Source: Gambelia wislizenii (taxonomy: Eukaryota; Chordata; Lepidosauria; Squamata; Crotaphytidae). From it: a DNA stretch of 64,000 bases. Under the pieces are notes generated by a model. It was not told the DNA's origin. It searched no databases and worked only from the letters and a program-made list of their open reading frames with translations. This document shows positions 45,860-56,896 of the stretch, piece after piece (the stretch's first letter is position 1; each line of letters begins with the position of its first letter). The stretch is taken from positions 112,249,116 through 112,313,115 of the forward strand of contig JAUMIR010000005.1 of NCBI GenBank assembly GCA_030847615.1. The letters are read 5' to 3'. The translations under genes were made by a program, and so were the position numbers.

Positions 45860-45945
45860 GAATTGACAGCAAAGACATAGCTGTGTTAGTCTGTAATATT
45901 GTGTTAGATCCCCTTGCATACAAATTGACAACAAGGTAGACAAAA
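45860..45945 (+). repeat. interspersed repeat fragment (related to 21205-21302)
   Basis: AAAGACATAGCTGTGTTAGT matches 21208-21230 with few changes. Confidence 0.4.
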
Positions 45946-45953
45946 GAAAATAC

Positions 45954-46175
45954 AGTTGGCTCTCTATATCCATGGATTGTTTATCCATAGATTCAACCAT
46001 GAACAGCTTGAAAATATCCCTCCCCCCCAAAAAAACCCCAAAGCTTGATTTTGCCATTTTATATAAGGGACACCATTTTACTATGCCAGTATATATAATG
46101 GAATTTGAGCATCCATGGATTTTGGTATCCACAAGGGGGGTGTCTTGGAATCAACCCCCAGTGGATACCAAGTGC
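45954..46175. mobile_element. pogo/Tigger-like non-autonomous element
   Basis: TA followed by CAGTTGGCTCTCTATATCC opens the element; ATCCATGGATTGTTTATCC and GATTCAACCATGAACAGCTT continue it. The far end, TTGGTATCCACAAGGGGGG then AACCCCCAGTGGATACCAAG, gives the inverted counterpart. This matches the general plan of Tigger2/MER2-like elements. The last bases of the right TIR are eroded. Confidence 0.7.
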
Positions 46176-46439
46176 CTTCAGCTCTTCAATGCTGAGACTA
46201 AGTTGTTGAAAACAGACTGAGGTAAGGATGGGAAAGAATTTCCCTGGGTGGACAATTCTCAGTACAAGTGCAATGAAGACTCATTGTGATATGAATCACA
46301 CCTGCCTCCAAAATACACACACACTTCCCAGATTGTTCACAGTGTGGATAGAACTTGCACTCTGAAATCTTCCATTGATGAACAGATGTGGATGAATCTG
46401 GGGGAAAATGGCACATTTTAAATGGATCAATAGAAAAAT

Positions 46440-46590
46440 GTGCACATTTTAAACATACACAGAGAACAGCACTTTCTGTGCAGGAATCTGTACTTTCAGC
46501 ATAAAAAACAACATTTTTGTTATTCTAATTCTAATTCTTATTTTCTGTGCAGGCAATGCACAGAAAATATGCTGCATGACATACTGTGTA
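46440..46590. repeat. repeat built of short palindromes, copy 3
   Basis: It contains CACTTTCTGTGCAGGAATC, TTATTTTCTGTGCAGGCAAT and GCACAGAAAATATGC, resembling 25375-25640, with a small TTCTAA array inside. Confidence 0.5.
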
Positions 46591-46599
46591 GTGTAGACT

Positions 46600-47416
46600 T
46601 GCTGCTCAAGGGTGCGGAGGAAGAACCAGCAGTCCCTCCAGTCATGGCAATTGCTGACTCCTTCCCAGGGACCTGTGAAGCTTGGTGTGGCCTGGGATAG
46701 AAGTGGGATTTGCCAGCAAATGAATTTAAATCTGGTTTGAATTCCTTGGTTGGCAGGCATGGCTGGAGTGACATGGATGTGGGTTCTACTCTGATTTGTG
46801 TGTGGGGGCAGGAGGTCAGCTACCTGCCTCCTTGTACACCCAGCAGTGTTCCCTGAGAATCATCCCACCCACTCACCTGCTTTTGTCAATTATGTATTGT
46901 ATTTATTTAACATTTGGGAGTCTTGCCAACTGTAGTGAATTCACTTTAATTGTCACAAATTTGGGGATGGTTGTCATGGGTCCTGGATCTGGAATGTTTG
47001 CTACAAGTGTCTTTCAGGCTTTGGTAACATGGAGGGGTCCCCTTAAGGGACTTGGTAGGGAGGAATTCATCTTGCCTGACTGTGGACACCTTTCCTGCAC
47101 TCCATGGTGGCAGGGAGACCATGCTGGGGCAACCACTCAGGTGGATCCTTTCCTGCCATCTCAGGGGTTCCAGCACTGGGCTGGAGGAGCGGGCTCATCA
47201 ATCCACAGGTCGTTTGGTCAATGCTTGTATCTGGACCATGTATGTGCCAATCCTGTCTACAGCTGTAACCAGTAAAAGTTGTGTCCTACCTCTTTCAGTT
47301 TGATATATATGTATATGTGTGCATTGGTGTGTTATTGTATGTGGAGCGGAGCTCACCCCTGTACACACAAATGCTGTTTTCAATGCAAAAAATAAATAAA
47401 AAATAAAATAAAAATT
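46600..47416. other. unassigned segment ending in an A-rich tail
   Basis: A moderately GC-rich stretch, unlike its AT-rich surroundings, ends at CAAAAAATAAATAAAAAATA (47388-47416). A retroelement 3' end is possible, but no coding motif is recognised. Confidence 0.3.
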
Positions 47417-47419
47417 TTA

Positions 47420-47850
47420 CAACAATTAAGTCCTGAACTATAAAGATTCACATCTGTCCAGGATTGACCTTGTCAGGGTTTCCACAACATTAAAGAAATA
47501 AGTTTTTCACCAGTTGTCTTGCTTAGCCAGCAAACCGTATTACTGAATGTTTTGCTCCACCAGAACAAATTTGATTCACAGCTAGAGCTGCACTTTGAAG
47601 AAATGTGCCTGGCTGCAGCTTCAGAGAATCCGGCACTTTCTCGGTGTCTTGGGCTACAAATCTCATCCCAATCCAATTGGATGGGGTGGTGGTATAGTCC
47701 AGGGCACCTGGGTGAGGAGAAGGTGCTAGGAAAGGATTCCTTTGTAATGTCTTTTAATTTTCCTCATAATTTCCAAAGTGTAATATCTGTATTGTCCACC
47801 TGACTGAACATATTTCTATTTTTCAATGGTGCAAAAGTAATAGCTATTTA
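47420..47850. other. unassigned DNA
   Basis: Nothing recognised. Confidence 0.35.
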
Positions 47851-47854
47851 CTAT

Positions 47855-48365
47855 TCCAGTTTATTCCACTCTCAAACAGTTCTTATAGAAAAACATTTCT
47901 TCCCGAAGTTGAGGCTATCTCTTTAATTGTAATTTAAATCATTGATTCGTGTTCTAGTCTCTTGAGCAGCATAAAAATAACTTCACTGCATTTTCTATGT
48001 GACACCTCTTCAGATATTTAAAGTTTACCATCATGTCACCCCTTAGTCTTATCTTTTCAAACCTAAACATACCCAGCTCCCTAAGACATTCCTCATAAAG
48101 ATTGGTTTCCAAGACTCCTGATCAACTTCATTCTCCTCCTCTGAACACATTTCAGATTGTCAATACACTTTTTTTAACTGTGGTGCCCAGAACTGGTCAC
48201 GGAATTCCAGGTGAGACCTGACAAAAGCAGAACAGGATTACACTATTACATCCAGAAGTTGAATTGCTTTGGCTTCTTTGGCCACTGCATCACACTGTTG
48301 ACTTATGTTTAGTTTGGAGTCTACTAAGACCCCTAAATCCTTTTCACGTGTACTGCTTTCAAGGT
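47855..48365 (-). mobile_element. CR1 LINE fragment
   Basis: Minus-strand CR1-type RT end and 3' UTR: CACCTGGAATTCCGTGACC and CAGTTCTGGGCACCACAG (about 48190-48215), with TTAGGGAGCTGGGTATGTTT (about 48070). The extreme 3' terminus is missing. A diverged copy. Confidence 0.75.
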
Positions 48366-48369
48366 TGGG

Positions 48370-49715
48370 GGAGAAGAGGAATAGAAGGACAAACACAGCA
48401 TGGATTCCCAAGACTGAGCAGTTAACAACTTTTAAAAATTAGTGGATTTTTTTGGGGGGGGGGTTTCATTTGAAGAACAGCCAACTTTACAGGTAACTCC
48501 TAGAACCCCCCTGGAAGCTATCCTTGCTTGACATTTCCCTGGCTTGGTGTCTCCTTGATGGTCACTATACCTTCAAATTTTATGAAGATATATGTTGATA
48601 GGATATTCTAACCATTTGGATTTTCAGTGCAAGATACTGCAGAAGATTTCCTGGATTTCAGAAGATCTCAGAGGATTTTCTTGGAGAAAACCCTGGATTT
48701 CAGAATCTGCACTGAAATTCAGGGCCCAGAACACATTGGGTCTAAATTGGTCTGGATCAATTTAGATCAAGATTTGAATTGCCAAATTAGGCCCCAAAGT
48801 GAAACATCTTCCTGTGCACAGGCCTAGTTTGTGTGCACAAGGGATATGACCCTATTAAACTAACTAGTGGCTTTTAATCACTTAGGGAACCAGAGAGTTG
48901 ACAATACTAGCAATGCTTTGGTGGAACCTGTTGACCACCTTCAGTTGCAACCTTATTTGAAAATTATTTTATTATTATTATTTTTTTAAGAAATAAATCA
49001 AGAGCTGGTGAGTCAAAGATTTCTAAATATATAAATTTCAGAGGGGAAAAATGGAATCTTTAAAGAGAAGTGTATAAACATCTCTCTGTGACATTTCAGG
49101 AGAAACAATTCGCCCTAGAAGTTGGCTGTAAGCAAACTGTAGCATACTGAGTTTAAGCTTTAAAGAAATCCTTTAAGAGTCTCAAAAATAATCAGGGCTA
49201 CAGCTTTTCTGGTCTTAGCCTGCATTTCCAAATTTAATTATTTTTTTTACCACCCTCTTCAACAATTTTACAAAAGAAAATGGAAATAAACATCATCACC
49301 TACAGGCTACTGCCTTTTTCTTTTCCAGAATACATAATTATGTTTGTGGCTACTTAAGGAAATGTCCATTTTGCATGATTCCAGCCGTTTTGCTGTGACC
49401 TTGTTCTGACTCTGTTCTCATCGTGGATCACAGGCAGGGGGGAAACATTAGGGGGAAAGCATTTAAACATGTAGAGAAGAGATTTTATTCTTTGTATTGC
49501 TTTGGAGATAAACAATAGAAGTCCACCTGGGTGGTGGAAATTAAAAAAAAATAAAAATAAATTCTCATAAACAACATGTACAATACATTCTGGCAGAATA
49601 GAAAAATGGTCCAAGTTATAGCTTTTCTCCCCATGAACAATTTTGAACAGCTTTATAATTTGTATGGCATGTTTTATTTTACTTTGTTTTACTTTTAATT
49701 GTGCCAGTTAACTGA
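48370..49715. other. unassigned DNA
   Basis: A poly(G) run lies near 48458-48468. No gene or repeat recognised. Confidence 0.35.
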
Positions 49716-49717
49716 TC

Positions 49718-49739
49718 AACATCTCTCTCTCTCTCTCTG
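49718..49739. repeat. (CT)n microsatellite
   Basis: About nine CT units directly follow the 3' end of the LINE tail on its minus-strand orientation. Confidence 0.9.
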
Positions 49740-49741
49740 GC

Positions 49742-49870
49742 TTTTCTTCGCAAACGAAGATTCAGGAAGGACTCATCCTGCGTTTTTTGCAAGCACGCTG
49801 ATGACTAAAAAGGCCAATCCGAGATAGATAAGTCTGGTTGCAGAACGCACAGCAGAAGGTTTCCTCAGGT
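49742..49870 (-). mobile_element. LINE 3' end encoding a C2H2-like finger, copy 2
   Basis: The minus strand translates to TFCCAFCNQTYLSRIGLFSH then QRACKKRR, a C-x2-C-x12-H-x4-C finger, and a stop near 49770. The stop is followed at once by the hairpin CTTCGTTTGCGAAG and then the microsatellite. Such fingers occur at the C-terminus of some non-LTR retrotransposon proteins, and a 3' hairpin can be the RT recognition signal. Clade not determined. A shorter copy lies at 16257-16306. Confidence 0.5.
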
Positions 49871-50055
49871 GATGTTACTGTGTTGTGATTCTTTCTGCGT
49901 TGCCGTTTCATGAAATGGTAACTTAAATGTGTGAATGAACTATGAAAAAATCAAACTGTCATATCACCACACTAGACCTTAAGCACAATTGCTTAAATTT
50001 TGTTGTTAATCCCAACTAGTGTAGACCCATTGAATCAGTGTGATCTACTTATGGA

Positions 50056-50394
50056 GATTTTCACACGGGGGAAATAATCCCCATGGAGATCGGGAGAGAA
50101 ATGGGGCTGTTCCGCTGCCAGCACTCCGTTTCGCACACCCTTCCTTCTCCCGATCTCCTGTCATCCTCCCTCCATCCTGCTTCCATTTCCATTCCGATAT
50201 TTTTTACTAATGAAAGTTCTTTATTAGTAAAAAATAGCAGAAAATATCAGAAGGGAAATGGAAGCAAGATGGAGGGAGGATGACGGGAGATCAGGAGAAC
50301 GAAGGAGGTGTGCAAAATGGAGTGCTGGCAGCGGAACAGCTCTGTTTCTCTCCCGATCTCCACGGGGCTTATTTTCCCCATGTGAAAATCTCCT
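50056..50394. mobile_element. long palindromic MITE, possibly Harbinger-like
   Basis: Arms of about 160 bp are inverted copies. GGAGATTTTCACAC at the left faces GTGAAAATCTCC at the right; further in, CCGCTGCCAGCACTCC faces GGAGTGCTGGCAGCGG and CATCCTCCCTCCATC faces GATGGAGGGAGGATG. The centre is TTTTTTACTAATGAAAG facing CTTTATTAGTAAAAAA. TTA lies on both sides, which would fit a 3-bp target duplication. No protein is encoded. Confidence 0.8.
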
Positions 50395-50483
50395 TAGTCT
50401 TTATTTACAATTCAACAACTGGTTCACTTGGTCTGCTCTAGCTGTGACTAATACATTCCATGTATTCAATTCAGATATGCAAT

Positions 50484-50625
50484 AGCAATAGCATTGATAT
50501 TTATATACTGCTTATCAGTGTCAAAGCACTCCCTAAGCGGTTTACAATGTTTTTAACTTATTGCCGTCTGCAAACTGGGTACTCATTTTACTGCACTGCC
50601 AGGACTGTAAATGCAACTGTTAATG
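50484..50625 (-). mobile_element. tRNA-SINE 3' fragment
   Basis: ATTTATATACTGCTTATCAG and CCCTAAGCGGTTTACAAT with CTGGGTACTCATTTTAC are the complemented 3' half of a tRNA-derived SINE related to 37361-37633. Confidence 0.6.
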
Positions 50626-50629
50626 ATGA

Positions 50630-51245
50630 TAAACTGGGGATTTCTAATTTTCATGCATGTATAAACTGGTTCGGTTGTCTGCATATGTATAACAAAGTAT
50701 ACGCTACCATACTATGCACCAGAGCTGTCTGGAGGTAGTAAGTCAGGCATTATGGAAATGGAAGGAAGGATTTTGATCCTTCCAGAAACATGCCATGCCA
50801 CACACTCATAGATGCATGAATCCATGCACACACTAGCATCACAATCATTCAGGCAGGCAAAGGAGGACAAGTGTGAGTGGACACCTGGAACCAGTGATGG
50901 CTGATGATTCCCATGTCAGTAGGATGATGAATCCAGCTTTTACTTTGAACATTAAATGATCTAGCCAAAGTGAACGACCTATTTCATGGACAGGTAAGTT
51001 TCAATTAAACAAGAAGCTGATGCACTGCTCCACTGACAGAGAAGTCATCAGCCCATATTAAAATACCATTAATTTAAGAAAACTATAGTTTGTGTGGCTT
51101 TTAAAAGGGGAGAGATTTGCTGCTGTTGATGCTGATGATTGTGATGATTTTACAGTATGTAGTTTCACCTTTCTCTTAGCCCTGGGAGTCAAGGCAGTAC
51201 ACAAAAAATTTAAAAGATGCAGATAAAAAATGTACACCATTAAAT
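50630..51245. other. unassigned DNA
   Basis: No element recognised. Confidence 0.35.
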
Positions 51246-51247
51246 AT

Positions 51248-51480
51248 GTGTGTGCGCATATGCCTTCAAGTCATCTGTTGACTTGTGGCAACCTCATGAA
51301 TTTCACAGGGTTTTCTTAGGCAAGGAATACTCAGAGGTGGTTTTGCCAGTTTCTTCGTCTGAAGTATAGCCTATAGCACCTCGTTTTCATTCGTGGTCTA
51401 CCACCCAAGTATTAACCAGGACTGACGCTGCTTAGCTTCCAAGATCAGATAGGATCTGGTGTTCTTAGGGAATTTAGGCC
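51248..51480 (-). mobile_element. 5S rRNA-derived SINE with Sauria/Bov-B-like tail, copy 2
   Basis: The minus strand starts with 5S-like sequence (GGATC.TATCTGATCTTGGAA, AAGCTAAGCAGCGTCAGTCC, TACTTGGGTGGTAGACCACG, AGGTGCTATAGGCTA), then the SINE body and a tail with GACTTGAAGGCATATG. Its 5S portion is closer to 5S rRNA in the AAGCTAAGCAG box than the copy at 11361. Confidence 0.85.
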
Positions 51481-51552
51481 AGACATTAAAAACATACAAA
51501 AGTTGAAATATAATTAACTTAATTGGAATTAAAAACAATTTTAAAGTATGAA

Positions 51553-52075
51553 GTCGAAGGCTTTCACAGCCAGCTTCCATAGGTTTTCTATATTTTGTTT
51601 TGTTTTTCCAGGCTGTGAGGCTGTGTTCTGGAAGTTTGTTCCTGATGTTTCTCCTGCATCTGTGGCTGGCATCTTCAGAGAATGGTTGGGTAGGAGTGTG
51701 TGGAGTTTATATAATGTGAATCCCTGTTGGAGAGGATATGTAAATGTGTGTATTTGAATGGCTCTTTCCTGAGGGGGGAGTTATGCAAGGAGGATTGGTG
51801 TCTGTTTGGCTAATGGTCCATTGTCTGCTGGAAATTCCCCTATTTTTACCCTGGGTGAAGTTCATTTGCATGTGTTGAGTTTTTATTTTGGTGTTTTTCA
51901 GGACTGGTAGCCAAACTTTGTTTACTTTAAGGGTTTCTTTTTCCTGTTGAAGTTTTCCAGGTGTTTGTGGATTTCAATAGCTTCTCTGTGCATTCTGACA
52001 TGATAGTTGTTGGCCTGGTCCAGAATTTTGGTGTTTTTAAATAACATTTTGTATCCAGGTTGGTTTATAATGTGT
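51553..52075 (-). mobile_element. Penelope-like element 3' end, minus strand
   Basis: The minus strand encodes, with errors, MHREAIEIHKHLENFNRKKE and a WLPVLKN-type segment, the C-terminal part after the GIY-YIG domain of a Penelope-like element. The 3' UTR signature follows: GATGCCAGCCACAGATGCAG then GAAACATCAGGAACAAAC and a TTCCAGAACAC end. The 5' part is missing. Confidence 0.75.
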
Positions 52076-52079
52076 TTAT

Positions 52080-52150
52080 AACACATTTATAACATTGTAA
52101 TATAATTATAATATAACATTTATAATGTCATAATAGTTATCATGTTTATA
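52080..52150. repeat. AT-rich spacer between inverted Penelope ends
   Basis: TTTATAACA-type units (TTATAACACATTTATAAC, ATAATGTCATAATAG) separate the minus- and plus-strand Penelope termini. Confidence 0.6.
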
Positions 52151-52152
52151 AC

Positions 52153-52320
52153 AAATTTACAGATCCTCTCCAACAGGAACTCACAGTATATAAACCCCCC
52201 ACACCCCTACCCATCCATTATCTGAAGATGCCAGCCACAGATGCAGGCGAAACATCAGGAATAAACCCTTCCAGAACACGGCCTCACAGCCTGGAAAAAA
52301 AAAAACCATGGAAAACCTAA
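52153..52320 (+). mobile_element. Penelope-like element 3' end, plus strand
   Basis: AGATCCTCTCCAACAGGA, then GAAGATGCCAGCCACAGATG, GCGAAACATCAGGAATAAA, CCAGAACACGGCCTCACAGC and a poly(A) run. It is an inverted copy of 51607-51745, about 400 bp away. Confidence 0.75.
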
Positions 52321-52606
52321 TTAAAATATATATCCATTAAAAAGCAACAAATATGGACATTATTAAAAGCCCTTCTGCCATAGTGGCCATTTCCCAAAGT
52401 CCTATTGAAGCAAACAGTCTTCACCTACTGGCAAAAGAATAACAAGGAAGGAGCCATTCTAGCCTCTGTATGAAGGGAGTTCCTGAGCCTGGAGCAGCAA
52501 CAGAGTAAATCCTGTCTCATCTTCCAACCAGATTTACCTGTTGGGACAGTGGGAAAGAAAATAGGACCTTCCTTGAAGATCTCAAAACACAGGCAGACTC
52601 ATATCA

Positions 52607-52735
52607 TTAGCTAACACACATTGGAAACTGCTTAATGCAGTGTAGATGTGTAAATTGCTATTGCTTAAAACAGTTTGTAAGCTGCTCTGATCACCTTGTG
52701 GCTGAAGAGTGGGGCATAAATAAATAAAAATATGG
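52607..52735 (+). mobile_element. tRNA-SINE 3' fragment
   Basis: TAGCTAACACACATTGGAAA, GTAAATTGCTATTGCTTAAA and GGCTGAAGAGTGGGGCATAA match the 3' half of 37361-37633. The tRNA head is absent. Confidence 0.75.
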
Positions 52736-52760
52736 GAGAATGTAGTCTTTCAGATAACCT

Positions 52761-52980
52761 GGCCCAAATCCACACAACACAAACAATCCGGTTTGAGACT
52801 GGATTATTTGCCATGGCTCCTTCCTATTGAATCCTGGGGTTTTGTAATTTTGCTAGGTCTTTAGCCTTCTCTGCCAAAGAGTGCTGATAACTCACAAAAC
52901 TACAGATCCCAGGATTCCATAGGAAGGAGCCATGGCAAATAATCCAATTTCAAACTGAATTATTTGTGTAGTGTGGATGC
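52761..52980. mobile_element. palindromic MITE-like element, copy 3
   Basis: GGATTATTTGCCATGGCTCC near the left faces GGAGCCATGGCAAATAATCC near the right, with CCTATTGAATCCTGGGGTTT facing CCCAGGATTCCATAGG. Ends: CCACACAACACAAACAAT and the complement of ATTTGTGTAGTGTGGATG. This is the best-preserved of the three copies. Confidence 0.75.
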
Positions 52981-52984
52981 ACCC

Positions 52985-53100
52985 TTGGACCATAAAGGGC
53001 TTGATAGGACACAGCCAGCAGTTTGACCTGGGCCCTAAAATTGACTGGAAGCTAATGGAGTTGTTGGCATTGTTGTAATAGGGGTTAGGGTTCCCTGTAA
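52985..53100 (+). repeat. unclassified old repeat (pair with 38380-38830)
   Basis: CCATAAAGGGCTTGATAGG, CCTGGGCCCTAAAATTGACT and GGAAGCTAATGGAGTTG recall the same family as 38480-38580. Confidence 0.35.
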
Positions 53101-53136
53101 GTATCTTCTAACTAACAATGCTAATTTTGGTTTTTT

Positions 53137-53181
53137 AAAATAAAATAAAATAAAATAAAATAAAATAAAATAAAATAAAAT
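53137..53181. repeat. (AAAAT)n microsatellite
   Basis: About nine TAAAA units. Confidence 0.95.
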
Positions 53182-53189
53182 AGTCAATG

Positions 53190-55365
53190 AGCTTGTGTGC
53201 TCTGGGCATCTGTGCATGTAATAATGGATTATGGCAAAACCCAAAATGAAGAAATTGAGTTAAATTGAGCCACTTTATTAATCATTACTAAAGGAGGTCT
53301 GAAATTAAATACTAACAGGCTGTATTGTGTGGGCATTTCCTATGGCAAGACTTGCAGACCTTTCTCCTGCTACTGAAGTGTGTGTGTGGGGCAGATCTCA
53401 TCGGAGGTCTGGCATTAATCAGGTAGCTTCCATTCTGAGGAAGGCCATTCTAAATCAATACTTTCACTCCAAAACATTGGTCATATAATCCAGGCAAAAG
53501 ACGTGGACACCATCAGCTGTGCATAGCTGCTTCAACTGACAATGAGTCTCTGATTGAGAGTTATAGTTCAAATTCCTTTGGTCATTTTTGCTCCCAACTC
53601 TGTATTAACCTTTCTGCAGGACCTGTTTAGGTGCCTTGGGCAATCATCCTTCTTCAACAGGATAATAATTCAGAATGATTTGGCTTAAATGACCCTAGAG
53701 GGAGTATCTGAGCCCATCACAGGCCAAGCCTGCTGAACTTGTTCGATCCTTTAGATCCACTTGGTGTTCCTTGGAGGTGACTACCATCAAATCTTGATGG
53801 TGCAGTGGGTGTATACATGTGAAAATATGCATATAATTTCATTATGAATAATTATAATTTATTTGGAAAATTAACTTCTTTGGGGTACTTCATGGTATTA
53901 CTGCTTGATCAATTAATTTTTCAAGGATTTCAATCTGTGTTGCTATCTACAGCACCATGATGACCTTTACCTCAACTAAAAATGTATTGCCTCATTATAT
54001 GTAATTATGCACTCTGCAATATCAGGTGATCCAATATATTTGGCAGATTAGAACCTACAGTCCTTCAGACTTACTTGAGGCTAATAACAAGGTGCCATTT
54101 TAAAATCTTAGGGCAAGAAAACAAAATTTGAAACTTAGGGAGTACTACATATGTGGAAAACATTTTATTAGTTTGAAGACCACATTATGTGGGAATTATA
54201 AGTTGAGGAAACTTTAATGTGTCTGCACAACCACACTGACTAGGGAGCAAGAAGCCTGTCACATGATTCTTTTTTTAAAAAATTGTTCCACTTTGACTCT
54301 TTAAAAAACAACAGCAATGGCCCACTTTGAGACCTTAATGCAGCACATACAAATACTCCTCCACTCCCCTTGAGAAATTATGATGGAGACCTGAGGAGGT
54401 GAAAGGGTTTATAGCCATTACAATGTCCAAGTTAGAGAAATCACTCCTAAGGAAATCTACCCAACCATCTTTTTAACTAGTTTTCACCATCATGTGATTT
54501 TAAAAAGTAAAATAAAAACAACAAATACTGAAGGTTGCTGATGGCTGAAGGACTATAGACAGGTAACTACTACTGCTACTATTTGATGATGATGATGATG
54601 ATGATGATTTTAATCAGGGTCTTTTATTTGTGGATGAGAGGTGATAAAAATGCAATGCAATGCAATAAATAAATGTATTTTAAAATACTGTACAGTACTT
54701 TAAATACATTACCATAGTAAATTGAATTTGAAGGACACTAAGGTTGGAATACGATGTTGTCTGAATGGAAGTCCACTTCCACAGCAGAATTTTCTTATTT
54801 CCTCCCCTCCCTTAGAGACATGACTCCCCCATGAAAATCTGCTTCATTGGATTTCCCAGCTATCCTAGGCAGACTTGCAACATGGTCAGTTGGAAGGAGG
54901 AATTTGACCCTCTTAGTTCTACTGAAAGGATGTGGTACACTAATAGAAAATCTGCATGGGATTTTTTGTATCCAACCCACACTTCTAAGCCTTCTCCACT
55001 ATCTGTTTATTCTTTGCAAAGTAAGAAGTGAAGCCTACCACTGTACCTACCATGCTTCTGTAGCAGATGACATCTGCTTGGTGTACACTATTTTAGAGAT
55101 GTATAAAGTATGTCCCATGTCCCATTCTTCAATCTAAGCTCATCTGTTGAATTTGAATGGGGTTCCCAGACACTGAGACCTGCCTCATTGTTTTAGGACC
55201 AGGTTCCATACTCACAGCTGAAATTCAAGGAGAGGAATCTCAGCGAGACAGCAGAGTCTTTTTTTAATGATACTGCAGATGTTCCTGCTTTGCTGCAAGT
55301 TGCTTCCTTCCAGCTTCTGTATACTTTTGAGGGGTTCTGCCTGGCTTACCCCTTTTCCCTTCACA
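53190..55365. other. unassigned DNA with a (GAT)n run
   Basis: About nine GAT units at 54582-54608. I recognise no gene or element, although some of it may be old repeat. Confidence 0.35.
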
Positions 55366-55366
55366 A

Positions 55367-56051
55367 TGTTACCTATATTGTGTGGGGTCTGTGAAGAACC
55401 CACTTGTGTCAGATATTAATATGGGGAATTTTTAATTAGCTCAGTATGACAGCAAGAGCCTTGGTAACTGTAAGACCTTTTGACCTATGTATACAGGTAC
55501 TAACTGTCTCACAGACAGGAAATAAAATAAAAATGGCTTTTATTGAAAAATAATCTTGGAAGCATTCACACTAACACTCAGGCTTCAAGCAATCACAGAA
55601 GGCTACCAAAGAAAGTAGGAAGTCTTGGGATAGAAGAATAGAGTTTGGGATGATGGGTTATACTGTAATTGTCTGAACAGCAGAGATTTGTGTAGTCGAA
55701 TATGCTCGGATGGAGCTCTGAGGGTAACACAGCAGACAGGCAGAGTGACAGGATGCAAGAAGCTGTGAACACTTTGACTATGTTTTGGGGTGATATTTAT
55801 ACCCAATATTTACCCTTGAGGGGTGTTATGAGTGGAATACAATATTAGATGGAGTTTCCCACAGACAATGGAAGCTCTGACTATGTTAATGATCACTAAT
55901 GGCTGAGACATTAAGATTGATGGGTATCAGGCAAGTGTCTATTGTCAAGGAGATGGGTGCAAAGGAAAACCAGTTTGCAGAGTCATGAGTGCTCTGGTCA
56001 CTTGAATTAGTGAATGGATCACTTTAAGGTGCATCCAGGAGAATTGTTACA
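55367..56051 (-). mobile_element. LTR-like repeat, copy 2
   Basis: The minus strand starts TGTAACAATTC at 56051, preceded by a purine stretch AGGGTGGAAA. It ends GGTAACA at 55367. CCTATGTATAC and TACTAACTGT segments match copy 1 at 1769-3027. An AATAAAAGCC signal lies on the minus strand near 55535. If this is a 3' LTR, internal sequence would lie at 56052 and above. Confidence 0.45.
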
Positions 56052-56560
56052 TTTCCACCCTAGCTCGCTGTCAAAGGTGAGGTGTCTGCATAATTACTAC
56101 TCAGGCATGTCTTTTGGGAATTTGGAAAGAACTCTTTGTTAGGATTTGAGCAAACCTTTGCTTAGTCCCTATTTCTGGGGAGGTCTGGGTCTACTGCTAA
56201 CTTTGTGAAGTGTCAATAAATAAGCCAGTGTATGAAATATAGCCAATTGATGAATTATTGAAAGGGTGGGGGTGTCAGTGTGCATAACAACAAAGGTCTC
56301 TTAAATTGTTTTGTCATTTGCCACATAGTAGCGACAGGGCTCAGTGGGATGGCGTGGTCACCATTGTGGGGAGAAGAGAAAATTCAGCATCATTGTAGAC
56401 TGGAGTGATGAGGAACTGGGGTGCCTGCATACCGATTGTGTGTGTGTTTGCAGTGGTGGCTGAGAGAGCATGACAATAGCATCAGACCTGTGCTTTTGCT
56501 TGTAGTGATGTTAGCTGACTGCCCCCAAATATAAACTCAACGTCGAAAAGGGTTAGACAC
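56052..56560 (-). other. possible internal 3' region of the LTR element
   Basis: It lies just upstream of the LTR-like repeat on the minus strand. Translation gives short broken frames with no pol or env motif I recognise. Confidence 0.25.
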
Positions 56561-56702
56561 TATGTCCTATCAAAGCATACACCATTCGATTATAGCAATT
56601 TATCCCATATACTTTTTGAGGATACACAAGATATTAACACATATAGAACATAGTCAAGTATACAACATCCCATGCAATAAACAATGAAATTATGCTAATC
56701 TT

Positions 56703-56797
56703 TTAACAGTAACAAAATACTTACAAAATAAGAAGGAATTTAAACAACTTTAACAGTAACAAAACACTTACAAAATGAGAAGAAATTTGAACAACAT
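56703..56797. repeat. tandem duplication, period 47 bp
   Basis: TTAACAGTAACAAAATACTT starts at 56703 and recurs at 56750 with few changes, each followed by ACAAAAT.AGAAG.AATTT. It lies beyond the 3' side of the Penelope-like element. Confidence 0.85.
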
Positions 56798-56839
56798 CAA
56801 AGCAGCAGTATCCTATGATAAAGATGATTAATATTAGGA

Positions 56840-56896
56840 TATTATACTTATACAATTTATACTTATACTTATACAATTACTTATACAAATACAAAA
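56840..56896. repeat. TATACTTA-type microsatellite
   Basis: Irregular TATACTTATACAATT units. Confidence 0.8.

Noticed and set aside
46796..47275. 159-aa plus frame
   Set aside because: Overlaps frames on both strands in a GC-richer segment ending in an A-rich tail; no domain seen, more likely a non-coding repeat.
56703..56797. Possible CRISPR-like array
   Set aside because: Only two adjacent units with no spacers, in vertebrate DNA; a plain tandem duplication.
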